A DNA stretch of 47,757 bases from JANQQZ01 sp039187315. Lineage in GTDB: Bacteria > Planctomycetota > Phycisphaerae > Phycisphaerales > UBA1924. The stretch is from positions 1 through 47,757 of the forward strand of contig JBCCZQ010000012.1 of assembly GCA_039187315.1 (NCBI GenBank). Reading direction: 5' to 3'. The stretch's first letter is position 1. The number at the start of each line of letters is the position of its first letter. The translations under genes and the position numbers were made by a program. Shown here one piece after another: positions 1 through 6,710 of the stretch. Under the pieces are notes generated by a model. That model saw only the letters and a list, made by a program, of their open reading frames with translations, did not search any database and had not been told where the DNA came from.

Positions 1-366
1 ATGGCCAACGCGGGCGGAGCATGGGACAACGCCAAGAAGCTCCTCGAGTCGTACGGTCGAATCACCGCCAACGACATGGTCAATAACACAGACGCCCGCG
101 ACAAGGTGCCAGCCGCGGTCCGCGACGCCATCTTGGCGCGTGCCGAGGAGATGGTCCAGACCGGCAAGGGCGAAGACTACGTCTACGGCAAGGGATCGGA
201 CGACCACAAGGCGACCGTCGTCGGCGATACCGTCGGCGATCCGTTCAAGGACACCTCGGGACCATCGCTCAACATCCTCATCAAGCTGATCTCCGTGGTC
301 TCCGTCGTGTTCGCGGGCCTTATCGTCAAGTTCGGCCCCATCGTTGGTTCCACGCTCGGCCTGTAA
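1..366 (+). CDS. hppA: Membrane-bound proton/sodium-translocating pyrophosphatase, C-terminal fragment
   Basis: This is the last 121 residues of an integral-membrane pyrophosphatase, which couples hydrolysis of pyrophosphate to export of H+ or Na+. The family signature GDTVGDPFKDTSGPS is present at about residues 75-89, preceded by the conserved NAGGAWDNAKK stretch at residues 3-13. The final transmembrane helix follows (roughly residues 90-120). The ATG at base 1 is almost certainly an internal methionine, because family members are around 650-800 residues long and the rest lies left of the window. Ion specificity cannot be judged from this part. Confidence 0.95.
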   Translation: MANAGGAWDNAKKLLESYGRITANDMVNNTDARDKVPAAVRDAILARAEEMVQTGKGEDYVYGKGSDDHKATVVGDTVGDPFKDTSGPSLNILIKLISVVSVVFAGLIVKFGPIVGSTLGL

Positions 367-584
367 ATCACGAGCCAACGCCGGCCTGCGCGATGACCCT
401 CGCCATGACCCCGCTGCGAGCAACCGCCCTCTGAGGCTGTCGCCAGCGATTGCGGGCGTCTGAATCCGCTCGGACAACGCCTCCGAAGCATGTGGCATCG
501 TCTTGCCGTGTCGGCAGGGCACCGAAGACCGCCTGGTCCTGTCGGACTTCTCGGCGGACAACCCACGCAGAAGGAGTCAGGATC

Positions 585-1826
585 ATGGCTATCGCCGCAA
601 GCTATCTCTGCGCACTCGTCGTGGGCGGCGCTGCCGCGCTCGGCGTGAACTCGTTCAGTGCCGCAGAGTTCATGAACGATGAACCGAACATCGTTGATAT
701 CGCCTCAGGGAACGACAACTTCGAGACACTGACCGCAGCGCTCGGCGCAGCGGGGCTCGTCGAGACAGTCCGCGAGGCCGACGGCATCACCGTGCTGGCG
801 CCGACCGATGCCGCGTTCGAGAAGCTCGATCAGGCCGCACTCCGCCGGACCATCGAGGACAACCCGAGCGGCCGACTGGCCGACATCCTCAAGTTCCACG
901 TGATTCCGGAGCGGCTGACCGCGGCCGAACTGGCGAACCGAAGGTTCGTCACCACGCTCGACGGGCAGCGGCTCGAGATCGGCACCAGCGAGGGCCTCAC
1001 GCTCAACGGCTCGCGCGTCCGGGCCGCCGATATCGAGGCGGAGAACGGCATCATCCACGCCATCGACACCGTGCTGATCCCCGCCAAGCAGACTGTCCCC
1101 GAGGTCGCCGCCGAGGCCGGTCAGTTTACGACCCTGCTGGCCGCCGCGGAAGCCGCAGGGCTGGTTGACTTCTTGAGCGCGACCGATCCGATCACCGTCT
1201 TCGCGCCCACGGACGAGGCGTTCGCCAAGCTCGGCGCGAACACCATCGAAACCCTGCTCCGCCCCGAGAACCGCGGCACACTCCGCGAGATCCTCGCGTA
1301 TCACGTTGTCTCCGGTGCCAGGGTCTACAGCCAGGATCTGCTCGGCTTGTCCGCGATCGAGCCCGTCGCGGGCGGGACGCTGACTCCCGCGGTACGCGAT
1401 GGCGGCGTATTCATCAACGACTCGGCGGTCGTCGCTGCGAACATCGAGGCGTCGAACGGCGTCGTCCATGTGATCGACGCGGTGCTGCTGCCATCCGATG
1501 CGGGCACGATGATGCAGCCCGCGGCGTCCGGCGAGCCCTTCGAGCGCGTTCTGCGCCTAGCGATCGACCGCGGCGTGCCGCTCTTTAATGACCACCAGCA
1601 GGCAGCCTGCGCGGCCATCTACGAGGTGGCGATCGCGTCCGTGCTCGCCCTCGAAGGCGGGCTGGAAGACAGCCAGCGTCGGACACTCGACCAGGCACTC
1701 CGCGAGGGCCGCTCCCAGCGTGACGCCGGTCGGCGGGCCTGGACATTCCGCCGCGGCATGGACGCCGTTCTCGCCCCCGACCAGCAGGTGATTGAGGTCA
1801 CACTCGACACCCGCGGCTCCCACTGA
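585..1826 (+). CDS. Secreted protein with two fasciclin (FAS1) domains
   Basis: A 413-residue exported protein. The ATG at 585 is preceded by AAGGAG at 571-576 and opens a signal-peptide-like stretch (about residues 1-27); an upstream in-frame start would destroy it. Two FAS1 repeats follow at roughly residues 33-167 and 170-305, each with the typical ITVLAPTDAAFEKL / ITVFAPTDEAFAKL H1 motif and a closing NG(I/V)(I/V)H(A/V)IDxVL motif. FAS1 domains mediate adhesion at the cell surface. The last 100 residues or so (EPFERVLRLAIDRG onward) are not FAS1 and match nothing I recognise; they look helical and could be a partner-binding domain. The gene stands alone, 218 bp after hppA. Confidence 0.9.
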   Translation: MAIAASYLCALVVGGAAALGVNSFSAAEFMNDEPNIVDIASGNDNFETLTAALGAAGLVETVREADGITVLAPTDAAFEKLDQAALRRTIEDNPSGRLADILKFHVIPERLTAAELANRRFVTTLDGQRLEIGTSEGLTLNGSRVRAADIEAENGIIHAIDTVLIPAKQTVPEVAAEAGQFTTLLAAAEAAGLVDFLSATDPITVFAPTDEAFAKLGANTIETLLRPENRGTLREILAYHVVSGARVYSQDLLGLSAIEPVAGGTLTPAVRDGGVFINDSAVVAANIEASNGVVHVIDAVLLPSDAGTMMQPAASGEPFERVLRLAIDRGVPLFNDHQQAACAAIYEVAIASVLALEGGLEDSQRRTLDQALREGRSQRDAGRRAWTFRRGMDAVLAPDQQVIEVTLDTRGSH

Positions 1827-1940
1827 CTCACGCCCACCTGGCGGTTTCTGGACACTCCCAGCGTCTTGGGCGGCTGCCGCCGTCAGGGCGCTTTTCCCGA
1901 GCCCGGCGCAGAGATCGCCGCCAGCCCGTAGGCTCGGGCT

Positions 1941-2774
1941 ATGCAACCGCTCATCAGCCTGTTCTTTGTCAGTTCCCTGGCGCTCATTGTCGGAGCGGGG
2001 CTGCTGCACCTGATCCCGAGACTTGGACCCGGCGGAAAGTCGCTGAGCGCCTGGCTCTGCCGGGCGCCTGGCCTGGACGTGCTCATCGGGTACTTCTCGG
2101 TCGCGCCGATGGTTGCGGGCTTCGCAGTCGGGTACACCCAGTACGGCTCGCTGTGGGGCGGCTTGCTGGGGTTGCTGATCGGCATCCTGTCGCAGGTCGC
2201 GATGCTGCTGATCTGGACACCTCTGCACGAGCTGGCGAACCGCGAGCACATCAAGGGGCCGCGGATCGTCTCGCACATCAACGCACGCGTCGGCCCGGTC
2301 CGCAACCACGCGGCGGTGTGGACGACCGCGCTGGCGGTCCCGCTCTTCGCGTTGGTGCGGATCGCCGAGTATGTCGTCTACCCGCCCCTGACCTGGCTGA
2401 TCCGGCTGCCGAAGTACAACGACGCGGAATGGGTCAATGTCAGCCGTCACAAGTTCCGCGGGCTTGTGGGCCACGATCTGATCTGGTGCCTCTACTGCGA
2501 CTGGATGACCGGCGTCTGGTCGCTCGGAACGGAGATGCTCCGCAACGTCGAGAGCTTCTGGTGCCCGATTCGCTTCGACTCATCCAAGAAGTGCGAGAAC
2601 TGCAGGGTCGATTTCCCCGACGTCGACCACGGCTGGGCGCCCGCCGACGGCTCGATGGCCGACGCGGTCGACGCGCTCGACAAGCACTATCCCGGGCCCG
2701 GCGGCGACAACCAGTGGTTCGGCCACCCCGCCAGGCTGACCGTCGAAGGCGAGCCAGCCGAAGCGAAGCCTTAG
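1941..2774 (+). CDS. Membrane protein of unknown function with a cysteine-rich C-terminal part
   Basis: A 277-residue protein I do not recognise. Hydrophobic segments at about residues 4-25, 47-100 (probably two helices) and 123-152 indicate three or four membrane spans in the N-terminal half. The C-terminal half is soluble and contains WCLYCDWMTG, a further WCP and a KKCENC pair, a spacing that could bind metal. No ribosome-binding site precedes the ATG; an 8-bp inverted repeat (1896-1903 with 1931-1938) ends two bases before it. The gene runs tail to tail into the dehydratase, the two stop codons overlapping by 4 bp. Confidence 0.75.
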   Translation: MQPLISLFFVSSLALIVGAGLLHLIPRLGPGGKSLSAWLCRAPGLDVLIGYFSVAPMVAGFAVGYTQYGSLWGGLLGLLIGILSQVAMLLIWTPLHELANREHIKGPRIVSHINARVGPVRNHAAVWTTALAVPLFALVRIAEYVVYPPLTWLIRLPKYNDAEWVNVSRHKFRGLVGHDLIWCLYCDWMTGVWSLGTEMLRNVESFWCPIRFDSSKKCENCRVDFPDVDHGWAPADGSMADAVDALDKHYPGPGGDNQWFGHPARLTVEGEPAEAKP

Positions 2775-3799
2775 CCTCCCACGATCGCTGAGAACGCCTC
2801 GGCGTCCACATTCCCGCCGCTGACGATCACACCGACGCGCTTCCCGCGTACACGCTGGTGCTGATCGGAACGCAGCACGCCGGCGAGAGCCAGTGCCCCG
2901 GCCGGCTCGACCACGAGCTTCAGACGCTCGAATGCCAGCCGCATGGCTGAACGGATGGCATCCTCACCGACCGTGACAATATCGTCCGCGTGCGCGCGAA
3001 CAAGCGGGAACGTGTACCGGCCCAGGCTGGGCGTGCGGGCACCGTCCGCGATCGTCGCCGGGTTCCGCACCGCGTGCAGCCGCCCGGTCCGGAAGCTCAT
3101 CGCTGCGTCATCGGCCATGGCCGGTTCGACCCCCACCACCCGGCAACCCGAGTGGAGCGCCTTCGCGGCAACCGCGCAGCCGGACAGCAGCCCGCCCCCG
3201 CCGCAGCAGACGTACAGCGCGTCCAGCGAGCCGTGGTCCTCGATCAGCTCGAGCGCTGCAGTCCCCTGCCCCGCGATGATGTGCGGGTGGTCGTACGGCG
3301 GGATGACCACCAGCCCGCGCTCCTCGGCTAGCTCTGCGCCGAGCATCTCGCGGACGGTCGTCTCGGGGTCGTAGAGGACAACCTCACTCCCATCCACCCC
3401 GCCCCGCTCGAGGTAGCCCCGTGTCGCTGCGAGCTTGACATCGGGCGCGTTGCTCGGCATCACGATCACCGCCCGCACACCCAGCAGCGCCGAAGCGAGT
3501 GCGACCCCCTGCGCGTGGTTGCCAGACGAGTAGGCGAGCACGCCGGCGGCACCGTCGGGCAGCCTCGACAACGCGTTGCACGCACCGCGGAACTTGAACG
3601 CTCCCACACGCTGGAACGACTCGCACTTGAGCAGCAGCGTGCCACCAGCCATCGCGTCAAGCGTGCGGCTGGTCATCACCGGAGTGCGGCGCACGTGCGG
3701 CGCGATCGTGCTCGCAGCATCGACAACGTCCTCAAGCGTCACGGCCTGAACGAGAGACAGATCGGGCTCGACCGCGGGCTCCACGGGCGTGGCGTCCAT
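2771..3799 (-). CDS. PLP-dependent threonine/serine dehydratase family (possible serine racemase)
   Basis: A 342-residue fold-type II PLP enzyme. It shows the Schiff-base lysine in AFKFRGA (K69), the phosphate-adjacent SSGNHAQG loop (91-98) and the glycine loop CCGGGGLLSG (about 198-207) that binds the PLP phosphate. Members deaminate threonine or serine to 2-oxobutyrate or pyruvate, and close relatives are serine racemases. There is no C-terminal ACT regulatory domain, so this resembles the short catabolic form or a racemase more than biosynthetic IlvA. Only 25 bp separate its ATG from the T-run of an intrinsic terminator at 3825-3855, leaving little room for a private promoter and suggesting leader control. 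No clear ribosome-binding site is seen. Confidence 0.88.
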   Translation of the reverse strand: MDATPVEPAVEPDLSLVQAVTLEDVVDAASTIAPHVRRTPVMTSRTLDAMAGGTLLLKCESFQRVGAFKFRGACNALSRLPDGAAGVLAYSSGNHAQGVALASALLGVRAVIVMPSNAPDVKLAATRGYLERGGVDGSEVVLYDPETTVREMLGAELAEERGLVVIPPYDHPHIIAGQGTAALELIEDHGSLDALYVCCGGGGLLSGCAVAAKALHSGCRVVGVEPAMADDAAMSFRTGRLHAVRNPATIADGARTPSLGRYTFPLVRAHADDIVTVGEDAIRSAMRLAFERLKLVVEPAGALALAGVLRSDQHQRVRGKRVGVIVSGGNVDAEAFSAIVGG

Positions 3800-3824
3800 G
3801 CGTCGACTCTATGTGCTGACGCAC

Positions 3825-3855
3825 AAAAAAAGCTGCCGACCCGGAGGTCGGCAGC
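3825..3855 (-). terminator. Strong intrinsic terminator, possibly an attenuator
   Basis: A perfect 10-bp stem (3832-3841 with 3846-3855) and a 4-base loop are followed, on the minus strand, by seven T residues (3831-3825). It lies between the mini-ORF at 3917-3955 and the dehydratase, just 25 bp before the dehydratase ATG. It proves little about function, but implies that the region to its right is transcribed leftward. Confidence 0.85.
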
Positions 3856-3916
3856 CGTAGGAAAAACTCCTGCGTTTGATGTGGGCTGCGTCAACGGCAG
3901 ACCCGTCGACCGGCCG

Positions 3917-3955
3917 TTATCGGCGCAGCCCCTTGGTACAGTCAGACTTCTTCAC
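3917..3955 (-). CDS. Putative 12-codon peptide with an exceptionally strong ribosome-binding site
   Basis: A GTG at 3955 opens 12 codons (MKKSDCTKGLRR) ending in TAA. Seven bases upstream is AAGGAGG, and the match to the complement of the 16S rRNA 3' end extends over 15 bases (3955-3969), far beyond a usual Shine-Dalgarno. The peptide is basic with one cysteine. An intrinsic terminator follows about 60 bp downstream. It could be a leader peptide for the dehydratase or a free-standing microprotein. The same frame stays open up to an ATG at 4153 (78 residues), but that longer reading is low-complexity and Arg-rich and places the strong site inside the gene, so I prefer the short form. No known family is recognised. 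Confidence 0.4.
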   Translation of the reverse strand: MKKSDCTKGLRR

Positions 3956-3969
3956 TGGATCACCTCCTT

Positions 3970-4242
3970 CGCTATGGGCCTTCTCAGCCGTCGCGGTCGC
4001 TGTACAACGCCGCCGCCGAGCTCTCGCTTCCCCAGCCGTCACCGGGGACCCATCGCCCGGGGATGCCGTCGGCACACCCGGTCGTGACCGATCCTCCCCG
4101 CCGACCTGACCCGGGTTCTCCAGGCGGTCCGGCACGAGGCTGTCACCGGCCATAGACAGATTATCGTCTCTGGGGGAAAGGGATGCACACTTTCCACAGA
4201 AAGGGCGTCAAGAGGCCCGAAACCGCGGGTATCGGCGGACCT
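3970..4242. other. Leader region without a convincing gene
   Basis: Between the mini-ORF and the 62-aa gene I see no conserved coding sequence. On the minus strand a GATAAT at 4165-4160 could be a -10 box for leftward transcription, but no good -35 is visible. The strand may encode a structured RNA leader; no known RNA family was recognised. Confidence 0.35.
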
Positions 4243-4431
4243 TCAGGCGTCTTCGAGTTCATCGAACGCGCCCTTGGCGGCCTGCTCGTCCAGGTAGGAC
4301 TGGAACGAACCAGTCTGGTAGGACACGAAACAGAACACGTGGTGCAGCGTCTGCCACTCGATGTCCGTGGGATCCTCATCCAGGTCCTTGCGCAGCCTGT
4401 TGAGCTCCGCGAGTATGCGTTCTGCCTTCAT
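4243..4431 (-). CDS. Small conserved-looking protein of unknown function (62 aa)
   Basis: The ATG at 4431 has a clear GGGAGG 7-8 bases upstream, which supports a real gene. The product is acidic and soluble: a charged N-terminal helix (MKAERILAELNRLRKDLDED), then an aromatic segment with WQTLHHVFCFVSYQTG and an acidic tail. No transmembrane segment or signal peptide is present. I do not recognise the family. It stands alone, 119 bp before the oppositely oriented tRNA-Ala gene. Confidence 0.7.
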   Translation of the reverse strand: MKAERILAELNRLRKDLDEDPTDIEWQTLHHVFCFVSYQTGSFQSYLDEQAAKGAFDELEDA

Positions 4432-4550
4432 CGCCGTCCTCCCTGGCTTGCGTCGGTCTCGGGACGACTCTAGCGGGGGCGGGCTCTTGCGAAAGGCCGC
4501 TGGCTGGGCCTATCCTTCCTGCCGGCCGGATGCAGATGCTCCGGTCCGCT

Positions 4551-4623
4551 GGGGCGGTAGCTCAGTTGGTAGAGCGATGCGTTCGCAATGCATAGGTCGG
4601 CGGTTCGAATCCGCTCCGTTCCA
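4551..4623 (+). tRNA. tRNA-Ala(CGC)
   Basis: A 73-base cloverleaf. The acceptor pairs 4551-4557 with 4616-4622 (two G-T pairs), discriminator A at 4623. The anticodon loop TTCGCAA (4582-4588) has anticodon CGC at 4584-4586, read as alanine GCG. The T-loop GGTTCGAATCC is canonical. The 3' CCA is not encoded. Confidence 0.95.
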
Positions 4624-4648
4624 CTTCCCATCGGTGCAGCACACGCGG

Positions 4649-5098
4649 CTATTCGGCCGCCCGACGGCCCGGCAGCAGCGCCAGTACGCTGCGGCGGCGG
4701 ATGATCAGGATCGCCAGCGACAGCACCAGCACCCCGATCGCCATGAAGAACAGCGAGCCGTTGGCCTCGCCAGTCTCGGGATTCACCGGCGCCATCCCAA
4801 CCGGACCGAGGTGGGCCCCGATCGCGCCGAGCATCGCCACCACTGACAGCCCCGCTCCGATCGCGGCTGTTCGAGGCACGAGCAACAGCACGGCGGCGAG
4901 AAGTTCAAAGACACCGCTCGCGATCGCGGCCGGGTGACCCCCGATGTTCTCGAAGATCGCCTGCGTGTCAGGCACATACTGGAACTTCTGCACGGCGAAC
5001 ATCGCAAACAGGCCGGCGATGCCGATCTGAAATACCCAGCTGATGATGCTCAGCGGACGGCCTGGAATGCTCGCAGCGGGGCTGGGCTGATCGTTCAT
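4649..5098 (-). CDS. DoxX-family membrane protein
   Basis: A 149-residue protein with four predicted membrane helices and the DoxX layout: a first helix with FAMFAVQKFQ, a short loop with FENIGGHPAAIASGVFEL, then two helices and a long C-terminal helix ending in a basic RRRS. The ATG at 5098 is preceded by AAGGAG; an in-frame start 16 codons upstream lacks support. DoxX proteins are small inner-membrane proteins linked to quinone or redox processes in some bacteria, but the role here is not known. It lies between two tRNA genes with no operon partner. Confidence 0.85.
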   Translation of the reverse strand: MNDQPSPAASIPGRPLSIISWVFQIGIAGLFAMFAVQKFQYVPDTQAIFENIGGHPAAIASGVFELLAAVLLLVPRTAAIGAGLSVVAMLGAIGAHLGPVGMAPVNPETGEANGSLFFMAIGVLVLSLAILIIRRRSVLALLPGRRAAE

Positions 5099-5183
5099 CG
5101 GGGTCTCCTTCGCGTGCGGTGTGCACGCGCTAGCCAACCCGGACAACTCGGCCCAGTATTCCTCCGGCGATCACGGAACCACG

Positions 5184-5211
5184 AAAGAAAAACCGGCGGA
5201 CAAGCCGCCGG
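5184..5211 (-). terminator. Intrinsic terminator of tRNA-Glu
   Basis: A 7-bp GC-only stem (5193-5199 with 5205-5211) with a 5-base loop is followed on the minus strand by a T-rich tract (5192-5184). It begins 4 bp after the end of tRNA-Glu and fits termination of its transcript. Confidence 0.85.
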
Positions 5212-5214
5212 CAA

Positions 5215-5289
5215 TGACCCCACGGGGATTCGAACCCCGGTTTTCAGGATGAGAACCTGACGTCCTGGACCAGACTAGACGATGGGGCC
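5215..5289 (-). tRNA. tRNA-Glu(CTC)
   Basis: A 75-base cloverleaf on the minus strand. The acceptor GGCCCCA (5289-5283) pairs with TGGGGTC, followed by discriminator A. The anticodon loop TTCTCAT carries CTC, reading GAG. The T-arm GGGGTTCGAATCCCC is canonical. CCA is not encoded. An intrinsic terminator follows directly. Confidence 0.95.
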
Positions 5290-5333
5290 GGTCAGGCCCT
5301 GAGTATAGGCCTTCCACGCCGCACCCGATCGGT

Positions 5334-6116
5334 TCAGCTACCTTCGGACACGCCGCCCAGCAAGGCCGGCAACAGGGCAAGCACTACCAGGTCGTAGGCC
5401 GTGTGCGCCCCGGCAGCGATGCCGAATCCGCGAACGAGATACAGCCATCCGAGCAGAAGCCCTGAGGCCAGATAGAACACCGCCGCGGCGTTCACGCCCG
5501 AATCACCCTGCCCGTGGTAGGCAGCGAACGCCACCGCCGAAGCGATCACCGCCATGACATCCGCGGGCCCGCGTCGAACACCGCAGACATCCGTCAGCAG
5601 GGCGTGCACCGCAAGCATCAGCAGCATGCGGAAGACAAACTCTTCGTACAGGCCCGCTCCCAGGGCCAGAGTCGCTCCAGCCGCCGGATCGATCCTGCTG
5701 CCCTCAAAGGACCCGAAGCCCACGACACCCAGCACGCCCCCGAGCACCAGAAACGGCAACGCCCACACGCACGATTCGAGCCACATGCCCAGCACCGCCT
5801 TCGGTGATGTACGCCAGCGCTCGCGGGTCATGAGATGCTGCGCGAGCAGGACCGCTACGAGCAGCACAGCCGGAAGGTGGAGCCCAACGACGCCGAACAG
5901 CGAGAGCAGGGACGCGATCAGCGTACGGGCGATCAGGGGTGAATCCGCCGAGGTCTCACCGAGCAGCGTGATTGCGCCGATCTCGTACAAGACGATGAGC
6001 GGCAACGCAAACGCGAGCGCCGTGAATGGACGCTTCGTCTCGGCGAGGTAAATCTGGAAACGGGAGGCGGCGAGATGGTCCAACTCGCCGGCAGCAGTCG
6101 AGTCGGTATCGGTCAC
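5334..6116 (-). CDS. CPBP-family intramembrane metalloprotease (CAAX protease-like)
   Basis: A 260-residue polytopic membrane protein of the ABI/CPBP family. Its catalytic motifs are visible in order: EEFVFR (E158, E159, R163), AFAAYH (H201) and HTAYD (H238), each within a predicted helix as in known intramembrane glutamate proteases. About seven to eight hydrophobic segments are seen. The physiological substrate is unknown; relatives process prenylated proteins in eukaryotes and are linked to bacteriocin self-immunity in some bacteria. It ends 44 bp before tRNA-Glu, and rpsT ends 3 bp upstream of its start on the same strand, so rpsT and this gene may be co-transcribed. Confidence 0.9.
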   Translation of the reverse strand: MTDTDSTAAGELDHLAASRFQIYLAETKRPFTALAFALPLIVLYEIGAITLLGETSADSPLIARTLIASLLSLFGVVGLHLPAVLLVAVLLAQHLMTRERWRTSPKAVLGMWLESCVWALPFLVLGGVLGVVGFGSFEGSRIDPAAGATLALGAGLYEEFVFRMLLMLAVHALLTDVCGVRRGPADVMAVIASAVAFAAYHGQGDSGVNAAAVFYLASGLLLGWLYLVRGFGIAAGAHTAYDLVVLALLPALLGGVSEGS

Positions 6117-6119
6117 GCG

Positions 6120-6395
6120 TCAGGCGGCGGTCTGCGAGCCGGCCTTGAACGCGGCGCTGAGGCGACGCTTCCGCCGGTCAGCCTGCTTGCGGTGGATCAC
6201 GCCCTTCTGAGCCGTCCGATCGATCACGGCACACGCCTTCTGAAAGGTGGTCTTGGCCTCGCCCATGTCGCCGGCCGCGAGGGACTGCTGGAACGCCTTG
6301 ATGGCGGTACGCATCGTCCGGAGGCGCCAGCGGTTTCGGGCGCGGTGCGTGACGTTCTGGCGGATACGCTTCTTGGCGGAAACCGAATGAGCCAT
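6120..6395 (-). CDS. rpsT: 30S ribosomal protein S20
   Basis: The 91-residue product has the S20 N-terminus MAHSVSAKKRIRQN and the basic, fully helical composition of the family, with RNRWRLRTMRTAIKAF and the conserved KGVIHRKQADRRKRRL near the C-terminus. S20 binds 16S rRNA near the 5' domain during assembly of the small subunit. The start at 6395 gives the usual family length (about 87-92 residues); the frame stays open upstream, but that extension is not S20. No good ribosome-binding site is visible before the ATG. The stop lies 3 bp from the start of the CPBP protease gene. Confidence 0.96.
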   Translation of the reverse strand: MAHSVSAKKRIRQNVTHRARNRWRLRTMRTAIKAFQQSLAAGDMGEAKTTFQKACAVIDRTAQKGVIHRKQADRRKRRLSAAFKAGSQTAA

Positions 6396-6598
6396 GTGGC
6401 AGACAACCCCGATCTGTGTGGGAATACCACAACAGGAAGCAACAGGTGACAGAAAGCGACGGGCCAGCAAGCACAACCCGGTTTCAAGTATTGGCTGCCA
6501 GCGGTGTTCGATCAAGCCCGCGCGCACCCCAGGCTTGCCGCACACCCCAGGCGGGCCCTACCCTGCGTCTCGCGCAGAGGGCCCAGGAGGCCCAAAAC

Positions 6599-6672
6599 GC
6601 GGGCGTAGCTCAATTGGATAGAGCACCTGACTACGGATCAGGAGGTTGAGGGTTCGAATCCTTCCGCCCGTG
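6599..6672 (+). tRNA. tRNA-Arg(ACG)
   Basis: A 74-base cloverleaf. Acceptor GCGGGCG (6599-6605) pairs with CGCCCGT, discriminator G at 6672. The anticodon stem CCTGA/TCAGG encloses loop CTACGGA with anticodon ACG (6633-6635), presumably edited to ICG, reading CGN arginine codons. CCA is not encoded. Confidence 0.95.
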
Positions 6673-6710
6673 CTTCGCATCGCTTTTGAGTCACTCTGCG
6701 GGCTGCCGGG

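Noticed and set aside
705..1469. A 254-codon minus-strand frame opposite the FAS1 gene
   Set aside because: A shadow of the FAS1 repeats; composition is typical of GC-rich antisense frames.
3917..4153. 78-residue reading of the mini-ORF frame starting at ATG 4153
   Set aside because: The extra 66 residues are low-complexity and Arg/Gly-rich, and the very strong ribosome-binding site would lie inside the gene. Kept only as an alternative.
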